Assembly (NCBI GenBank): GCA_964509195.1
Contig: CAZDWJ010000016.1
Span: 11,774 to 75,773, forward strand
Origin: UBA4802 sp964509195
GTDB lineage: Bacteria > Spirochaetota > UBA4802 > UB4802
DNA: 64,000 nucleotides
Direction of reading: 5' to 3'
Shown: positions 26,213 through 34,253 of the stretch, piece after piece
Numbering within the stretch: the stretch's first letter is position 1
How the letters are laid out: each line of letters starts with the position of its first letter
Notes under the pieces: model-generated
The model's database searches: none
Told to the model about the DNA's origin: nothing
What the model saw: only the letters and a program-made list of their open reading frames with translations
Translations under genes and position numbers: made by a program

Positions 26213-26773
26213 ATGGCATATTATACTGATGAAGAATTGAAAACATTAGGTTTTAAATACCTTGGAAAAAATGTTAAAATAAGTACGAAGGCAAGTATTT
26301 ATAACTGTGAGCAAATTGAAATTGGTGATAATTCAAGAATAGATGATTTTTGTGTTGTATCTGGAAAAATAAAAATAGGAAGAAATGTACATATAACTCC
26401 TATGTGTTTAGCTGCTGGTGGCGAAAAGGGTATTATCTTTGAAGATTTTACAACAATTGCATATGGAGTTAAAGTATTTACACAATCTGACGATTATAGC
26501 GGTAGCACAATGACTAATTCTACTATTCCTGCACAATACAAAAATGAATTAAAGTCTGAAGTTGTAATAAAAAAATTTTCAATAGTTGGTGCAGGTTCTA
26601 TCATCATGCCAGGCGTAACTATAGAAGAAGGAACTTCTATTGGTGCTATGAGTTTAATTTTACAATCAACTGAACCTTGGGGAATATACGTTGGTATTCC
26701 AGCTAAAAGAATAAAAGATCGCAAAAAAGATTTATTAAAACTTGTTGATATATATTTGCAAGAATTTTATTAA
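26213..26773 (+). CDS. Left-handed beta-helix acyltransferase
   Basis: Hexapeptide repeats run through most of the 186 residues: VKISTKASIYNCEQIEIGDNSRIDDFCVVSGKIKIGRNVHI, then AYGVKVFTQSDDYSG and SIVGAGSIIMPGVTIEEGTSIGAMSLILQSTEPWGIYVGIPAKRIKDRKK. This is the layout of sugar O- or N-acetyltransferases of dTDP-amino-sugar pathways (FdtC/WbbJ-like). Acetyl-CoA is the expected donor, with an amino sugar made by the WecE-like enzyme as a plausible acceptor (inference). The gene is clearly more AT-rich than rmlA or wecE. Confidence 0.8.
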   Translation: MAYYTDEELKTLGFKYLGKNVKISTKASIYNCEQIEIGDNSRIDDFCVVSGKIKIGRNVHITPMCLAAGGEKGIIFEDFTTIAYGVKVFTQSDDYSGSTMTNSTIPAQYKNELKSEVVIKKFSIVGAGSIIMPGVTIEEGTSIGAMSLILQSTEPWGIYVGIPAKRIKDRKKDLLKLVDIYLQEFY

Positions 26774-26820
26774 TACAAATAATTCAATAATCAGTTTTTA
26801 TAAATTTATGGTGATTTACA

Positions 26821-27525
26821 ATGAATTTAGAAGATATTTTTAAATTATTAAATAACAAGAATCAAAATGAGCTTTTAGAAATAATAAAAACATTTTTAAG
26901 AATTCATTCTAATTCAGTTTTTGGAGCCTTTAAGCAAATAGAATATGAAGTTGCTACAATAAAAGCTCTTAAGCTAATTGGCTATTTAGATGAAAATTCT
27001 GATGAATATGATTATATAGAAAAACTAAAAGTAACTAAAGCAAAAGCCAGAATGTTGTTATATCAAGAATCACTGAGAAGTGATATGGATATCAAAGAAG
27101 AACTAAAAAAAGTATTACAGAATCCTAAAATTCAAAAAGTTGAAAATGATAAATACTTAATTGAAATCAATAATCCACTTTTAATGGATAAATTTAGAAA
27201 AGAAATAAGGAATTTAGGTTTTATAGCAGATGGCACTTATTCTGGAAGTTTGTCTAAAATTTCAAATGATGCTTTGGCCGGGTTGATTGACAACCTATTA
27301 GAGGATGAAAAAATAAAAAAAGATATAATTAATAAGCTTAGAAAACAAGGATTTCACGATATTTCGTTTACAGGTTTCATTAATGCAGCACTTGGAAAAG
27401 TAGGGGAAAGGGTAGCAGGTGAAGTGGGTAACGAAATTGCAAATACTTTTGGTGAATTTTGTGAAGATGTTTTTAGTAATTCTATTGAAAAATTATCAAA
27501 ATACATTGAAATTATTGAAAAATAG
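26821..27525 (+). CDS. Hypothetical protein in AT-rich insert
   Basis: 234 residues, mostly helical and rich in Lys, Glu, Ile and Asn, with no signal peptide or clear TM helix. The N-terminal region is NQNELLEIIKTFLRIHSNSVFGAFKQIEYEVATIKALKLIGYLDENSDEYDYIEKL. The C-terminal ~60 residues contain GFINAALGKVGERVAGEVGNEIANTFGEFCED, a small-residue-rich amphipathic stretch. I do not recognise a family. Together with the acyltransferase it forms an AT-rich segment between two higher-GC sugar genes, suggesting separate origin. Its stop is 12 bp before wecE, so it is probably co-transcribed. Confidence 0.65.
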   Translation: MNLEDIFKLLNNKNQNELLEIIKTFLRIHSNSVFGAFKQIEYEVATIKALKLIGYLDENSDEYDYIEKLKVTKAKARMLLYQESLRSDMDIKEELKKVLQNPKIQKVENDKYLIEINNPLLMDKFRKEIRNLGFIADGTYSGSLSKISNDALAGLIDNLLEDEKIKKDIINKLRKQGFHDISFTGFINAALGKVGERVAGEVGNEIANTFGEFCEDVFSNSIEKLSKYIEIIEK

Positions 27526-27537
27526 GTAAAAAAACGC

Positions 27538-28671
27538 ATGATCCCCTTTAACAAACCACCTCGCACCGGCAATGAAGAAAAATACATTGTACAAGCACTC
27601 TCAAGCGGAAAAATCTCCGGCGATGGGCAGTTTGGAAAACAATGCGAACAGTGGTTTGAGAAAAAACTGCCCTGCACAAGGGCACTGTTAACATCTTCAT
27701 GCACACACGCTCTGGAGATGTGCGCACTGCTTATTGATATACACAGCGGCGATGAAGTCATTCTTCCTTCATATACCTTTGTGAGTACCGCCAATGCGTT
27801 TGTGCTCAGAGGAGCAACGTGCGTGTTTGTGGACATCAGGCCAGATACTCTTGCAATTGATGAAACAAAAATAGAATCAGCAATAACCAAAAAAACAAAA
27901 GCAATTGTGGTAGTTCACTACGCAGGTGTTGTGTGCAATATGGATGCAATTATGGCACTTGCGCGTGCATACAATCTGTATGTCATTGAAGATGCGGCCC
28001 AGGCCATGCTTTCCACGTATAAAGAAAAACAGGCAGGGACAATTGGCCATCTTGGGACTTTCAGCTTTCATGAGTCAAAAAATTACACAAGCGCGGGCGA
28101 AGGCGGAGTACTCATTATAAATGATGCACGTTTTGTGGAACGGGCGGAAATCCTTAGAGAAAAAGGCACTAACCGTAGCAAATTCTTTAGAGGCGAAATT
28201 GACAAATACACCTGGGTGGACGTGGGCAGCAGTTATCTTTTAAACGATATCAGCGCCGCGTATTTGTGGGGACAGCTTGAAAAGGCCTACGATATTTTAC
28301 ACTCAAGAATGCACGCATGGGAGCTGTACTATCAGTTACTATCGCCACTTAAAGAAAAAAATATAATTGAGCTGCCTTTTATTCCGCACCAATGCACTCA
28401 TAATGCACACATGTTCTACATAAAAACAAAAGATTTAGACCAACGCACGCGTCTATTGGATTTTTTAAAGGCTAATGGCGTTTACGCGGTATTTCATTAT
28501 GTTCCGCTTCATTCATCACCGGCAGGATTGCAGTGGGGGCGGTTTCATGGCAGTGATGTGTATACCACAATGGAAAGCGAACGACTGCTGAGACTGCCGC
28601 TTTTTTACGGCATTTCCAAAGACGAGGTGGAATACATTGTTTCAAAGGTGTTTGAGTTTTACAATGTGTAA
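27538..28671 (+). CDS. wecE: dTDP-4-amino-4,6-dideoxygalactose transaminase (WecE-like)
   Basis: DegT/DnrJ/EryC1-family PLP aminotransferase very close to WecE/RffA along its whole length: MIPFNKPP, SGKISGDGQFGKQCEQW, LTSSCTHALEMCALLIDI, SYTFVSTANAFVLRGATCVFVDIRPDTL, VVHYAGVVCNMDAIMALA, VIEDAAQAML, FSFHESKNYTSAGEGG with the PLP lysine, EILREKGTNRSKFFRGEIDKYTW. It converts dTDP-4-keto-6-deoxyglucose to the 4-amino sugar. With RmlA upstream it points to dTDP-Fuc4N or a related sugar for a surface glycan. Its higher GC contrasts with the two preceding genes. Confidence 0.93.
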   Translation: MIPFNKPPRTGNEEKYIVQALSSGKISGDGQFGKQCEQWFEKKLPCTRALLTSSCTHALEMCALLIDIHSGDEVILPSYTFVSTANAFVLRGATCVFVDIRPDTLAIDETKIESAITKKTKAIVVVHYAGVVCNMDAIMALARAYNLYVIEDAAQAMLSTYKEKQAGTIGHLGTFSFHESKNYTSAGEGGVLIINDARFVERAEILREKGTNRSKFFRGEIDKYTWVDVGSSYLLNDISAAYLWGQLEKAYDILHSRMHAWELYYQLLSPLKEKNIIELPFIPHQCTHNAHMFYIKTKDLDQRTRLLDFLKANGVYAVFHYVPLHSSPAGLQWGRFHGSDVYTTMESERLLRLPLFYGISKDEVEYIVSKVFEFYNV

Positions 28672-28709
28672 GCATTTGCCGCCTTTATGCCGCCATTTGC
28701 TCTTTGTGC

Positions 28710-29582
28710 TCACCGCTTGCGCATTTCAAACGCTATTGGAGTCTGCATGCATACTGGCACATATTTGGTTAACCAAATAATTTTTAACCTTTTTAGGAGT
28801 GTAAACACACAAAGGGGAAGGCCGCGCTGTCTTTGTATAAATTGGCTGTCGTATTCCAGCCGCATGAATGTTTTGTACATCATATCCTTATAAAAGCGCA
28901 GCGATAAATTGTTTTGTTTTGCAAGTTTTTTTATGTGCGGTACGGTAATATAGTTAAGCATGGTTGTCACAGGATGCGTTCTAAGCTTTTTGGACACAAA
29001 CACCGTAGCTTTAGGAAAAAACGGCACCAGTAGTGTTCCCGCATGCGGTTCATACGGCACCAGGTAGTTGGGGCATGTATGAAACATTATGCCTTCTTTG
29101 TGTAAAAGGCTTTCCATAACAGCAAACGCTTTTTCAATGTCCATGATGTGTTCCAGGACGTTGATTGAAAAAATAAAATGGAAGTGCTGTGTTTCATGTT
29201 CCAAGGTTTCTACCGGCGCTTCAATGACTGGAATGCTGATGTTAAGATGTCTGTGCAGGGCGTGGGCTATTGTTTTTTGGTAGCTAAATACACCGGCCGA
29301 TGGTTCCACCATGGTGACCTGCGAACCAGCCAAGTGAAGACAAGCACTCACAATTCCCGCGCCGGCGCCTATTTCAAGGATTTTTTTCCCTTTTACATCA
29401 TACCGGCAAATGCAATTTATTGCCCACCTGGCCTCGTGAAGCGACTGATTGATGAGATTGCTATACGCAGAAATTTCTTCTGCGGGGAAGGAACGCAGGA
29501 AACCATGACTTTGAACAATGCCTTCTATATCATTATATATATTGTGTAGCGTGCTCATTTTTTTGCAATTATAGTAAATCAT
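28710..29582 (-). CDS. Class I SAM-dependent methyltransferase
   Basis: The Rossmann methyltransferase core is evident: GKKILEIGAGAGIVSACLHLAGSQVTMVEPS (motif I and acidic loop), then HFIFSINVLEHIMDIEKAFAVMESLLHKEGIMFHTCPN (motifs IV-V). The C-terminal part (~residues 190-290) is basic and aromatic and may bind a glycan or lipid. The start ATG 29582 shares ATGA with the stop of the upstream methyltransferase gene; ATG 29558 is an alternative. Part of a leftward operon of two methyltransferases and an SMR transporter facing the sugar genes. Confidence 0.8.
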   Translation of the reverse strand: MIYYNCKKMSTLHNIYNDIEGIVQSHGFLRSFPAEEISAYSNLINQSLHEARWAINCICRYDVKGKKILEIGAGAGIVSACLHLAGSQVTMVEPSAGVFSYQKTIAHALHRHLNISIPVIEAPVETLEHETQHFHFIFSINVLEHIMDIEKAFAVMESLLHKEGIMFHTCPNYLVPYEPHAGTLLVPFFPKATVFVSKKLRTHPVTTMLNYITVPHIKKLAKQNNLSLRFYKDMMYKTFMRLEYDSQFIQRQRGLPLCVFTLLKRLKIIWLTKYVPVCMQTPIAFEMRKR

Positions 29583-30406
29583 GAAGTAATGTGTGATGCC
29601 ATAGGATGATGAATCAGGATGATGTCCAAAAATTTTATTGGAAATGTAACGCACATAAGGAATATAAACCAGAAATAGTACAAAGGTTTAATGCCAATTG
29701 AAAGCACCATTGCAAGCCACTCCTGAAATATCCATAAAAGCGCAGATGTGGGCCCACCTGCGGGCTTTATTTCAATTTCATTGAAGTTGTGAAAGAGGTT
29801 TTTGGCGCCTTGTTGTGTAGTCCTGAAATAATCGTGCGGGGAGGCGTGATATCCCTGCATAAAAGGGAAAAACGCATACACAAATCCACCTTTTTTTAAA
29901 AGGCGGTGTATTTCGGCAATAACGCGGCAAGGGTCTGGAACATGCTCCAGGGTGCCAATGATGAAAATGCCGTCACATGTTTGGCGTGCCAGTGGAATTT
30001 CAGCAATATCTGCAACCACATCAACATTGGGATACGCAATGAAGTCCACATTGATTATATCTTTATGCAGGCGCATGTTGCCGCTTCCTAAATTACAATA
30101 TATGCCGTCTTTTGAAAGGTTGTGTGTAATAAATGTGGTGAGGGATCCATCCACATACACAGGACTTATGACTTTAATTAAAAGATTGTACAGCCTGCTA
30201 AAAGGTTTTAAACGCAGTTTTAGTTTATCAAGTGGATCAACCACCTTCTGGCTTGTTCCCGGAACCACTACCAGCTTGTTATCTATGAAATGATACATTT
30301 TGCCGCACTGTCCGCATTGCATTGCAAAGTGCCGGCGCTGCATCGCCACTTTACAGCTTAGACATTCGAGATGGGGATGAATTTTTTCCAGCATGGTAGT
30401 ATCCAA
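29579..30406 (-). CDS. Methyltransferase with N-terminal zinc ribbon
   Basis: The N-terminus has two CxxC pairs (LECLSCKVAM and MQCGQCGKMY), a likely zinc ribbon. It is followed by a methyltransferase core: DGIYCNLGSGNMRLHKDIINVDFIAYPNVDVVADIAEIPLARQTCDGIFIIGTLEHVPDPCRVIAEIHRLLKKGG. The last ~50 residues hold a hydrophobic stretch (YYFWFIFLMCVTFPIKFLDIIL) that may touch the membrane. The start is TTG 30406 immediately after the previous stop, or ATG 30394. Related zinc-ribbon methyltransferases are common in O-antigen loci; the substrate is unknown. Confidence 0.77.
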   Translation of the reverse strand: MDTTMLEKIHPHLECLSCKVAMQRRHFAMQCGQCGKMYHFIDNKLVVVPGTSQKVVDPLDKLKLRLKPFSRLYNLLIKVISPVYVDGSLTTFITHNLSKDGIYCNLGSGNMRLHKDIINVDFIAYPNVDVVADIAEIPLARQTCDGIFIIGTLEHVPDPCRVIAEIHRLLKKGGFVYAFFPFMQGYHASPHDYFRTTQQGAKNLFHNFNEIEIKPAGGPTSALLWIFQEWLAMVLSIGIKPLYYFWFIFLMCVTFPIKFLDIILIHHPMASHITS

Positions 30407-30775
30407 TCAATGTAGAGCAATAACGCTAATTCCGGCAACAATGAGTAGCGTACCTATTAATTTTGAAATTGTCATTGGCTCATTGAGAAAAAGCGCGGAA
30501 CCAAGAAACACAAGCGCAAAGGTAAGCCCAATAAACGGGTACGCAATGCTAAGATTAATGTGCTTTATGGCATAGATCCAGCAAAAGCCTGCAGGGATTA
30601 CCGCAATAAGTCCGGATAAAAACAGCGGATCAAGAAAAAGGGTTTTGTAATATGCGATAATAGATGTGGAATGTTCCCCAAGCGCATTAACGCGCCATTT
30701 GGTGACAAGCTGGCCATAGACGGTGCATAGCACGGTGACGGCAATGCATATATATGGAATAAATTTGTATTTCAT
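30407..30775 (-). CDS. Small multidrug-resistance-type / ArnE-like transporter
   Basis: 122 residues with four TM helices: IPYICIAVTVLCTVYGQLVTKW, PLFLSGLIAVIPAGFCWIYAI, IAYPFIGLTFALVFLGSALFL, ISKLIGTLLIVAGISVIAL. The layout is of the EmrE/ArnE family. In a sugar locus such proteins usually flip undecaprenyl-linked sugars, which would fit with the GT2 at 24925 (inference). GAGGAAAAA precedes ATG 30775. First gene of the leftward operon; its upstream region runs into the assembly gap. Confidence 0.82.
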   Translation of the reverse strand: MKYKFIPYICIAVTVLCTVYGQLVTKWRVNALGEHSTSIIAYYKTLFLDPLFLSGLIAVIPAGFCWIYAIKHINLSIAYPFIGLTFALVFLGSALFLNEPMTISKLIGTLLIVAGISVIALH

Positions 30776-30855
30776 TTTTTCCTCAAAGTTTTTTATAATG
30801 TATAGATGTGGGTATTTATTGTCAATTATTTTCCGTTTATGTGCGATTGGCAAAT

Positions 30856-30887
30856 CCCCCGGGGGGGGGGGGGGGGGNNNNNNNNNN
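30856..30887. other. Poly-C/poly-G run and assembly gap
   Basis: CCCCC followed by 17 G and ten N (30878-30887). The fixed length of ten N indicates a scaffold join of unknown true size; the G-run may be a read artefact at a contig end. Confidence 0.9.
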
Positions 30888-30939
30888 GAAATTTTTATTA
30901 AATCCAATTCTCCCGCGTATTAATATGTGGGAGGACAAC

Positions 30940-31469
30940 ATGCATCGAAATTCGCAAAAACGTTATTATATCCGTGGTGCAATATATTTTACCACCACGG
31001 TAACAAAAGATCGATATCCATTTTTCAAAGAGGAAATTTTTTCACAAGTTTTACAAGAACAAATTCTTGTGGCGCAACAAATGTTGCAATTTCATGTGTA
31101 CGCGTATGCCATCATGGCCGATCACATAAATATATTAATGATGCCAAATGACGAATATAATTATTCAAAAATTATGCAATTTATAAAACGACATTTTACG
31201 CGAAACGTAAATTTCGTAATGGGGTATTCGCCATACGACGTACGTACGATTTCCGGGGGGCTATACGTGCATACAACGAAAAAATAAAAACATATCGAAA
31301 CGAATTTATGGCAAAATATCCACACATGTGCCCGTATCCACAATTTGCATGGCAAAAATCGTTTCATGACCATATCATACGCAATGAACGCGATTACCAC
31401 GCGCACATGCGATACATCATGAAACAAAACAAAAAACATGGTGAAAACGGGATTTTATGGGTAGGATGA
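30940..31469 (+). pseudogene. REP-associated tyrosine transposase (Y1_Tnp), frameshifted
   Basis: From ATG 30940 (GGGAGGA upstream): MHRNSQKRYYIRGAIYFTTTVTKDRYPFF..., QFHVYAYAIMADHINILMMPNDEYNYSKIMQFIKRHFTRNVN. This is a Y1_Tnp domain, with the HUH pair altered to H-I-N. At the G-run in TCCGGGGGGCTA (~31253-31261) the frame shifts. The next frame continues IRAYNEKIKTYRNEFMAKYPHMCPYPQFAWQKSFHDHIIRNERDYHAHMRYIMKQNKKHG to TGA 31467-31469, which contains the FHDHIIRNERDY helix with the catalytic Tyr. A one-base G error or real slippage would explain it. RAYT enzymes are linked to REP sequences. Confidence 0.8.
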
Positions 31470-31530
31470 CGCACCACCCCCCCCGATGGTGCATCCCTGG
31501 AAGCGCGAGTGGCCACTCGCGCTTCCAGGG
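31470..31530. repeat. Long perfect palindrome next to the RAYT gene
   Basis: 31495-31530 is a perfect 36-bp palindrome with no loop; its left arm is CCCTGGAAGCGCGAGTGG. Just outside it, GCACCACCCC (31471) is complementary to GGGGTGGTGC (31544), so a larger cruciform enclosing the palindrome is possible. The GC content is much higher than the surroundings. The layout is like a REP/BIME target of the adjacent transposase. Confidence 0.8.
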
Positions 31531-31538
31531 GGGGAAAA

Positions 31539-31564
31539 AAAACGGGGTGGTGCCACCCCGTTTT
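31539..31564 (-). terminator. Intrinsic terminator for the outer-membrane protein gene
   Basis: AAAACGGGGTGG / CCACCCCGTTTT stem with a 2-nt loop. On the minus strand it is followed by a run of eight T, 27 bp after the stop of the leftward gene. Confidence 0.85.
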
Positions 31565-31590
31565 ATACATTCATGGGTTATGTTACGAAA

Positions 31591-32610
31591 TTACAGGACA
31601 GGAAGCCTGTAGCTTGCACCAAAGCGAATCAAAGAGGTGCTGAGGTTGACAGGATAGTAGACGTTGTCTTTGCCAAATGCAATTTTCCCTGCATCTGATT
31701 TTAGTCTTACGCTGTCGCTCATGCCGGCGGCAATGGTGGCATCCCATTCAACAAACACGCTCACATCCTGGACAACCTGCGCCGATACGCCGAGAGTATA
31801 GTTAAATCCAAGGCCGCTGACTTCGAATTTAACTTTTTCTGTGCCAGCAGGGGCAGCAGATGTCATTGTTGAAACTACTACTGAATGATCAACAGTACTT
31901 ACAACTGTTAAAGAATACCCTGCAGGTACTTTCATCTCGAGTTGCCAGTAACCGCTGTAATAGGTTAAACCGATACCCGCATAGATGTTATATTTGCCAT
32001 CATTAATTGGAACATTTATACCAATGGTAATCGGAATTCCCCAGTATCCATATGTCCATGTTTGTGTAACTTTTGCATTATTAAGCGAGGAAAGAGCACT
32101 CAAAACTGCAGTATTATTAACAGAATTCATATAACCTAGCGAAGCGGTGAGTAATGTTGAAGCACCAGGCCCAAATTTGTAGCTTGTTTCCCCGCCGGAA
32201 ATCTGCATGTCGTACACAAAACCAATCCGCGCGAAGAACATGTTGAGGAAATCGTATCGCACTCTAAGAGCGGTGTTGAGCCCCTGCATGGCGCCGCCTT
32301 CGGATACACTTGCAATGACGTTTTTACCGTTAGCGTCTTTGCTTACAAGCAGAAGCTGGTTTTCAGGCATTATAGCTTTTCCTAAAACAGAACCACTTGA
32401 TTTTTTCACTGAACCAGTACCAGTATTTGTAATTATACTACTCCAGCCTGCTGCTTCCTCCCCATCTTTCACGATGGTCTTCCCCATGTCGGCTCCGTTA
32501 AAGTTCATGGCAAACCCAAGCTCTACAGATAGCCCGTCTTTTGCCATTGCCATGCTGCCAAATCCTAGCGCAACAGTCATGGCTAGCATACATACTAACA
32601 ATTTCTTCAT
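31591..32610 (-). CDS. Outer-membrane beta-barrel protein
   Basis: 339 residues with a signal peptide (MKKLLVCMLAMTVALGFGSMAMA). The mature part has alternating strands, e.g. LRVRYDFLNMFFARIGFVYDMQISGG, YGYWGIPITIGINVP, YNIYAGIGLTYYSGYWQLEM, GLGFNYTLGVSAQVVQDVSVFVEWDA, and a terminal SLIRFGASYRLPVL. The overall pattern resembles small monomeric barrels and the variable surface proteins described in spirochaetes, but I cannot name a family. Loops rich in Ser, Thr and Lys (residues ~55-80) are probably surface exposed. The TG-rich promoter region upstream lies in a repeat-rich gene desert. Confidence 0.72.
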   Translation of the reverse strand: MKKLLVCMLAMTVALGFGSMAMAKDGLSVELGFAMNFNGADMGKTIVKDGEEAAGWSSIITNTGTGSVKKSSGSVLGKAIMPENQLLLVSKDANGKNVIASVSEGGAMQGLNTALRVRYDFLNMFFARIGFVYDMQISGGETSYKFGPGASTLLTASLGYMNSVNNTAVLSALSSLNNAKVTQTWTYGYWGIPITIGINVPINDGKYNIYAGIGLTYYSGYWQLEMKVPAGYSLTVVSTVDHSVVVSTMTSAAPAGTEKVKFEVSGLGFNYTLGVSAQVVQDVSVFVEWDATIAAGMSDSVRLKSDAGKIAFGKDNVYYPVNLSTSLIRFGASYRLPVL

Positions 32611-33236
32611 ACTGTTACTCCTCCTTTAAAAAATTTTTTTAAAATTTAAATTTTTTGCCCTCAATAAGGCAACTATATTCCCAGCCCCCTATTCAAGGGC
32701 AGTATGGGCAACTCGCTATAGGCTACATCAATTGATTGTAAACTTTCACAAGTGTCTAAATCTTTATATTTTTGTGTATATCGTGGCAAACCCATCAATG
32801 ATTCAAACCCCCATTTTTATTTTTCTACATCGTAGTGTTACAACAAATGTTTATGGCATTCCTTTTTTCACTATATACTCTTTCTTACTGTGTTATGTCA
32901 ACCAATTTTTTTTTAGTTTTGTGTACATTTTTAGCCTGCGACTATGTTCCAATCAACTATCGCCAAAAATACATTTCATCATTGTAACCCATTTGTAAAC
33001 TTTTACCTGTACAATAGTTTTTTGTCAAGTATTAATTATATACCAACTGGATGTTTTTTATTTTAAGCCACTTTACTGTCACATAGTGCGCAGGTTTGCC
33101 TTAGGGTGGTATTACGCATGGGGTACACTATCCTCATCGGTGGGCTGTCCTTGTGCTTTGGATTATTTTACTGCCATACTTCATACCTGTAAAATCTTAA
33201 AAAAGGGCTGCAACTATTGTTGCAGGTAGTACTTTT
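32611..33236. other. AT-rich gene-free stretch
   Basis: Upstream of the outer-membrane protein gene. One GCGATAG/CTATCGC word at 32957. No ORF with convincing content and no RNA gene recognised. Confidence 0.5.
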
Positions 33237-33357
33237 TATAGGCACCTCTCAATACCGCTTTTACCCTTACATTTTGCATCAAAGAAAGCGGTTTTACCTA
33301 TGTACTGTGCTAAACAAGGCAATATCCTGATAAATGTTTTTAAAAGTATCCATATTG
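33237..33357. repeat. Dispersed nested-hairpin element, degenerate copy C
   Basis: Retains GGCACCTCT...ACCGCTTTTA / GAAAGCGGTTTTACCTAT...GTGC and a changed AAGGCAATATCC, clearly related to copies A and B but with the outer stems eroded. Confidence 0.65.
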
Positions 33358-33568
33358 TATGATCCCTAAAAAAAAAGGGGGCGATAATTATTTTTAAAAG
33401 GTTTTTTCTATATAGTGTAAAAGTACATTCTATGCACATCATAACTTTATTTATTCGTCGTGAAAGGCTACAGGTATATTCTTAAATGTGCTTCCACGTA
33501 TGCTAAAAGCGCAGCGTATCTTAAAAAAAAGATTACGCCATCAAAATGAAGTGACACATTACACCAAA

Positions 33569-33665
33569 CGCCTGCCTGTACAAGTGTACTACGCGTATGC
33601 GTTTATCCGCCAGCCTTCATTCATTATCTCGCCTGCCTGTACAATTAGTGTACTACGGGTATGCG
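33569..33665. repeat. Direct repeat pair with GTAC palindromes
   Basis: CGCCTGCCTGTACAAGTGTA at 33569 and CGCCTGCCTGTACAATTAGT at 33630; both continue CTACG(C/G)GTATGCG. The copies are 61 bp apart and each contains TGTAC(A/..)GTGTAC. A related TGTACTCCGCGTATGC is at 54059. Confidence 0.65.
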
Positions 33666-33714
33666 CGAATTGATGTGGCGTATTGTGAATTAAAGAAAGC
33701 AACGAGCATTGAGG

Positions 33715-33863
33715 TTCTCGAAGGCGCTCCCTGAGGCTCTCGAAGGGAGCGCTGCGAGCGAAGCGACGCAGTCTGGGGGAGATTGCTTCGCCCCTTCGTG
33801 CCTCGCAATGACTCGCCCCTTCGGGGCTCGCAATGACTCGCCCCTGCAGGGCTCGCAATGACT
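33715..33863. repeat. 'GTCATTGCGAG'-type repeat block 3
   Basis: Three near-tandem units ending CTCGCAATGACT (~33802-33862), preceded by GATTGCTTCGCCCCTTCGTG and CTCTCGAAGGGAGCG. It ends 4 bp before the stop codon of the coiled-coil gene. Confidence 0.8.
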
Positions 33864-33866
33864 TCT

Positions 33867-34253
33867 TTATTTCAACACCTGGAATAAACCAGCTATTACC
33901 CCTATGATGGTTACTGTTTGTGTAATCAACAGCCCTATCATCCATTTTAATACACTTACTTTGGATTGCTGTATCTCAACCCGCACTTTTTCTATGTCTC
34001 TTTTTACTTCACCGCGCAATTGTTCTATCTCGCGAGTAACTTCAGCTCTCAATTGCTCTAACTCTTTTGTAAGCCTTATTTCTAACTCCTTTATCTCTTT
34101 TGTAAGTTTCAATTCCTGCACATTAAGATCCTGTCGTGTTGCTACCTGATTGTTACTTATAGCTTCCTCAACTTTTTCTATAAACTCAGCTAATACCTTT
34201 GCCTTTACTTCATCTTCCTTAAATGCTTCATATACTCGTATTGCAAAACCCAT
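33867..34253 (-). CDS. Small coiled-coil protein with C-terminal TM helix (DUF1640-like)
   Basis: ATG 34253 follows CGGAGAAAT. The product begins MGFAIRVYEAFKEDEVKAKVLAEFIEKVEEAISNNQVATRQDLN. A heptad-rich coiled coil follows (ELKLTKEIKELEIRLTKELEQLRAEVTREIEQLRGEVKRDIEKVRVEIQQSK). It ends with one TM helix (WMIGLLITQTVTIIGVIAGLFQVL). The architecture matches DUF1640/CCDC90-like proteins, whose role in bacteria is not established. It is the intact relative of broken copies at 18521-18707 and probably 35500-35665 and 12057-12397. The coiled coil itself looks built from duplicated 11-residue units (ELxLRxEVxRxIEQ). Confidence 0.72.
   Translation of the reverse strand: MGFAIRVYEAFKEDEVKAKVLAEFIEKVEEAISNNQVATRQDLNVQELKLTKEIKELEIRLTKELEQLRAEVTREIEQLRGEVKRDIEKVRVEIQQSKVSVLKWMIGLLITQTVTIIGVIAGLFQVLK

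Noticed and set aside
27354..27890. Leftward ORF spanning the start of wecE
   Set aside because: It is antisense to two well-supported genes and shows no protein family signal.
32732..32998. 88-codon rightward ORF in the gene desert
   Set aside because: Hydrophobic AT-rich translation without start signal or family likeness; probably chance.
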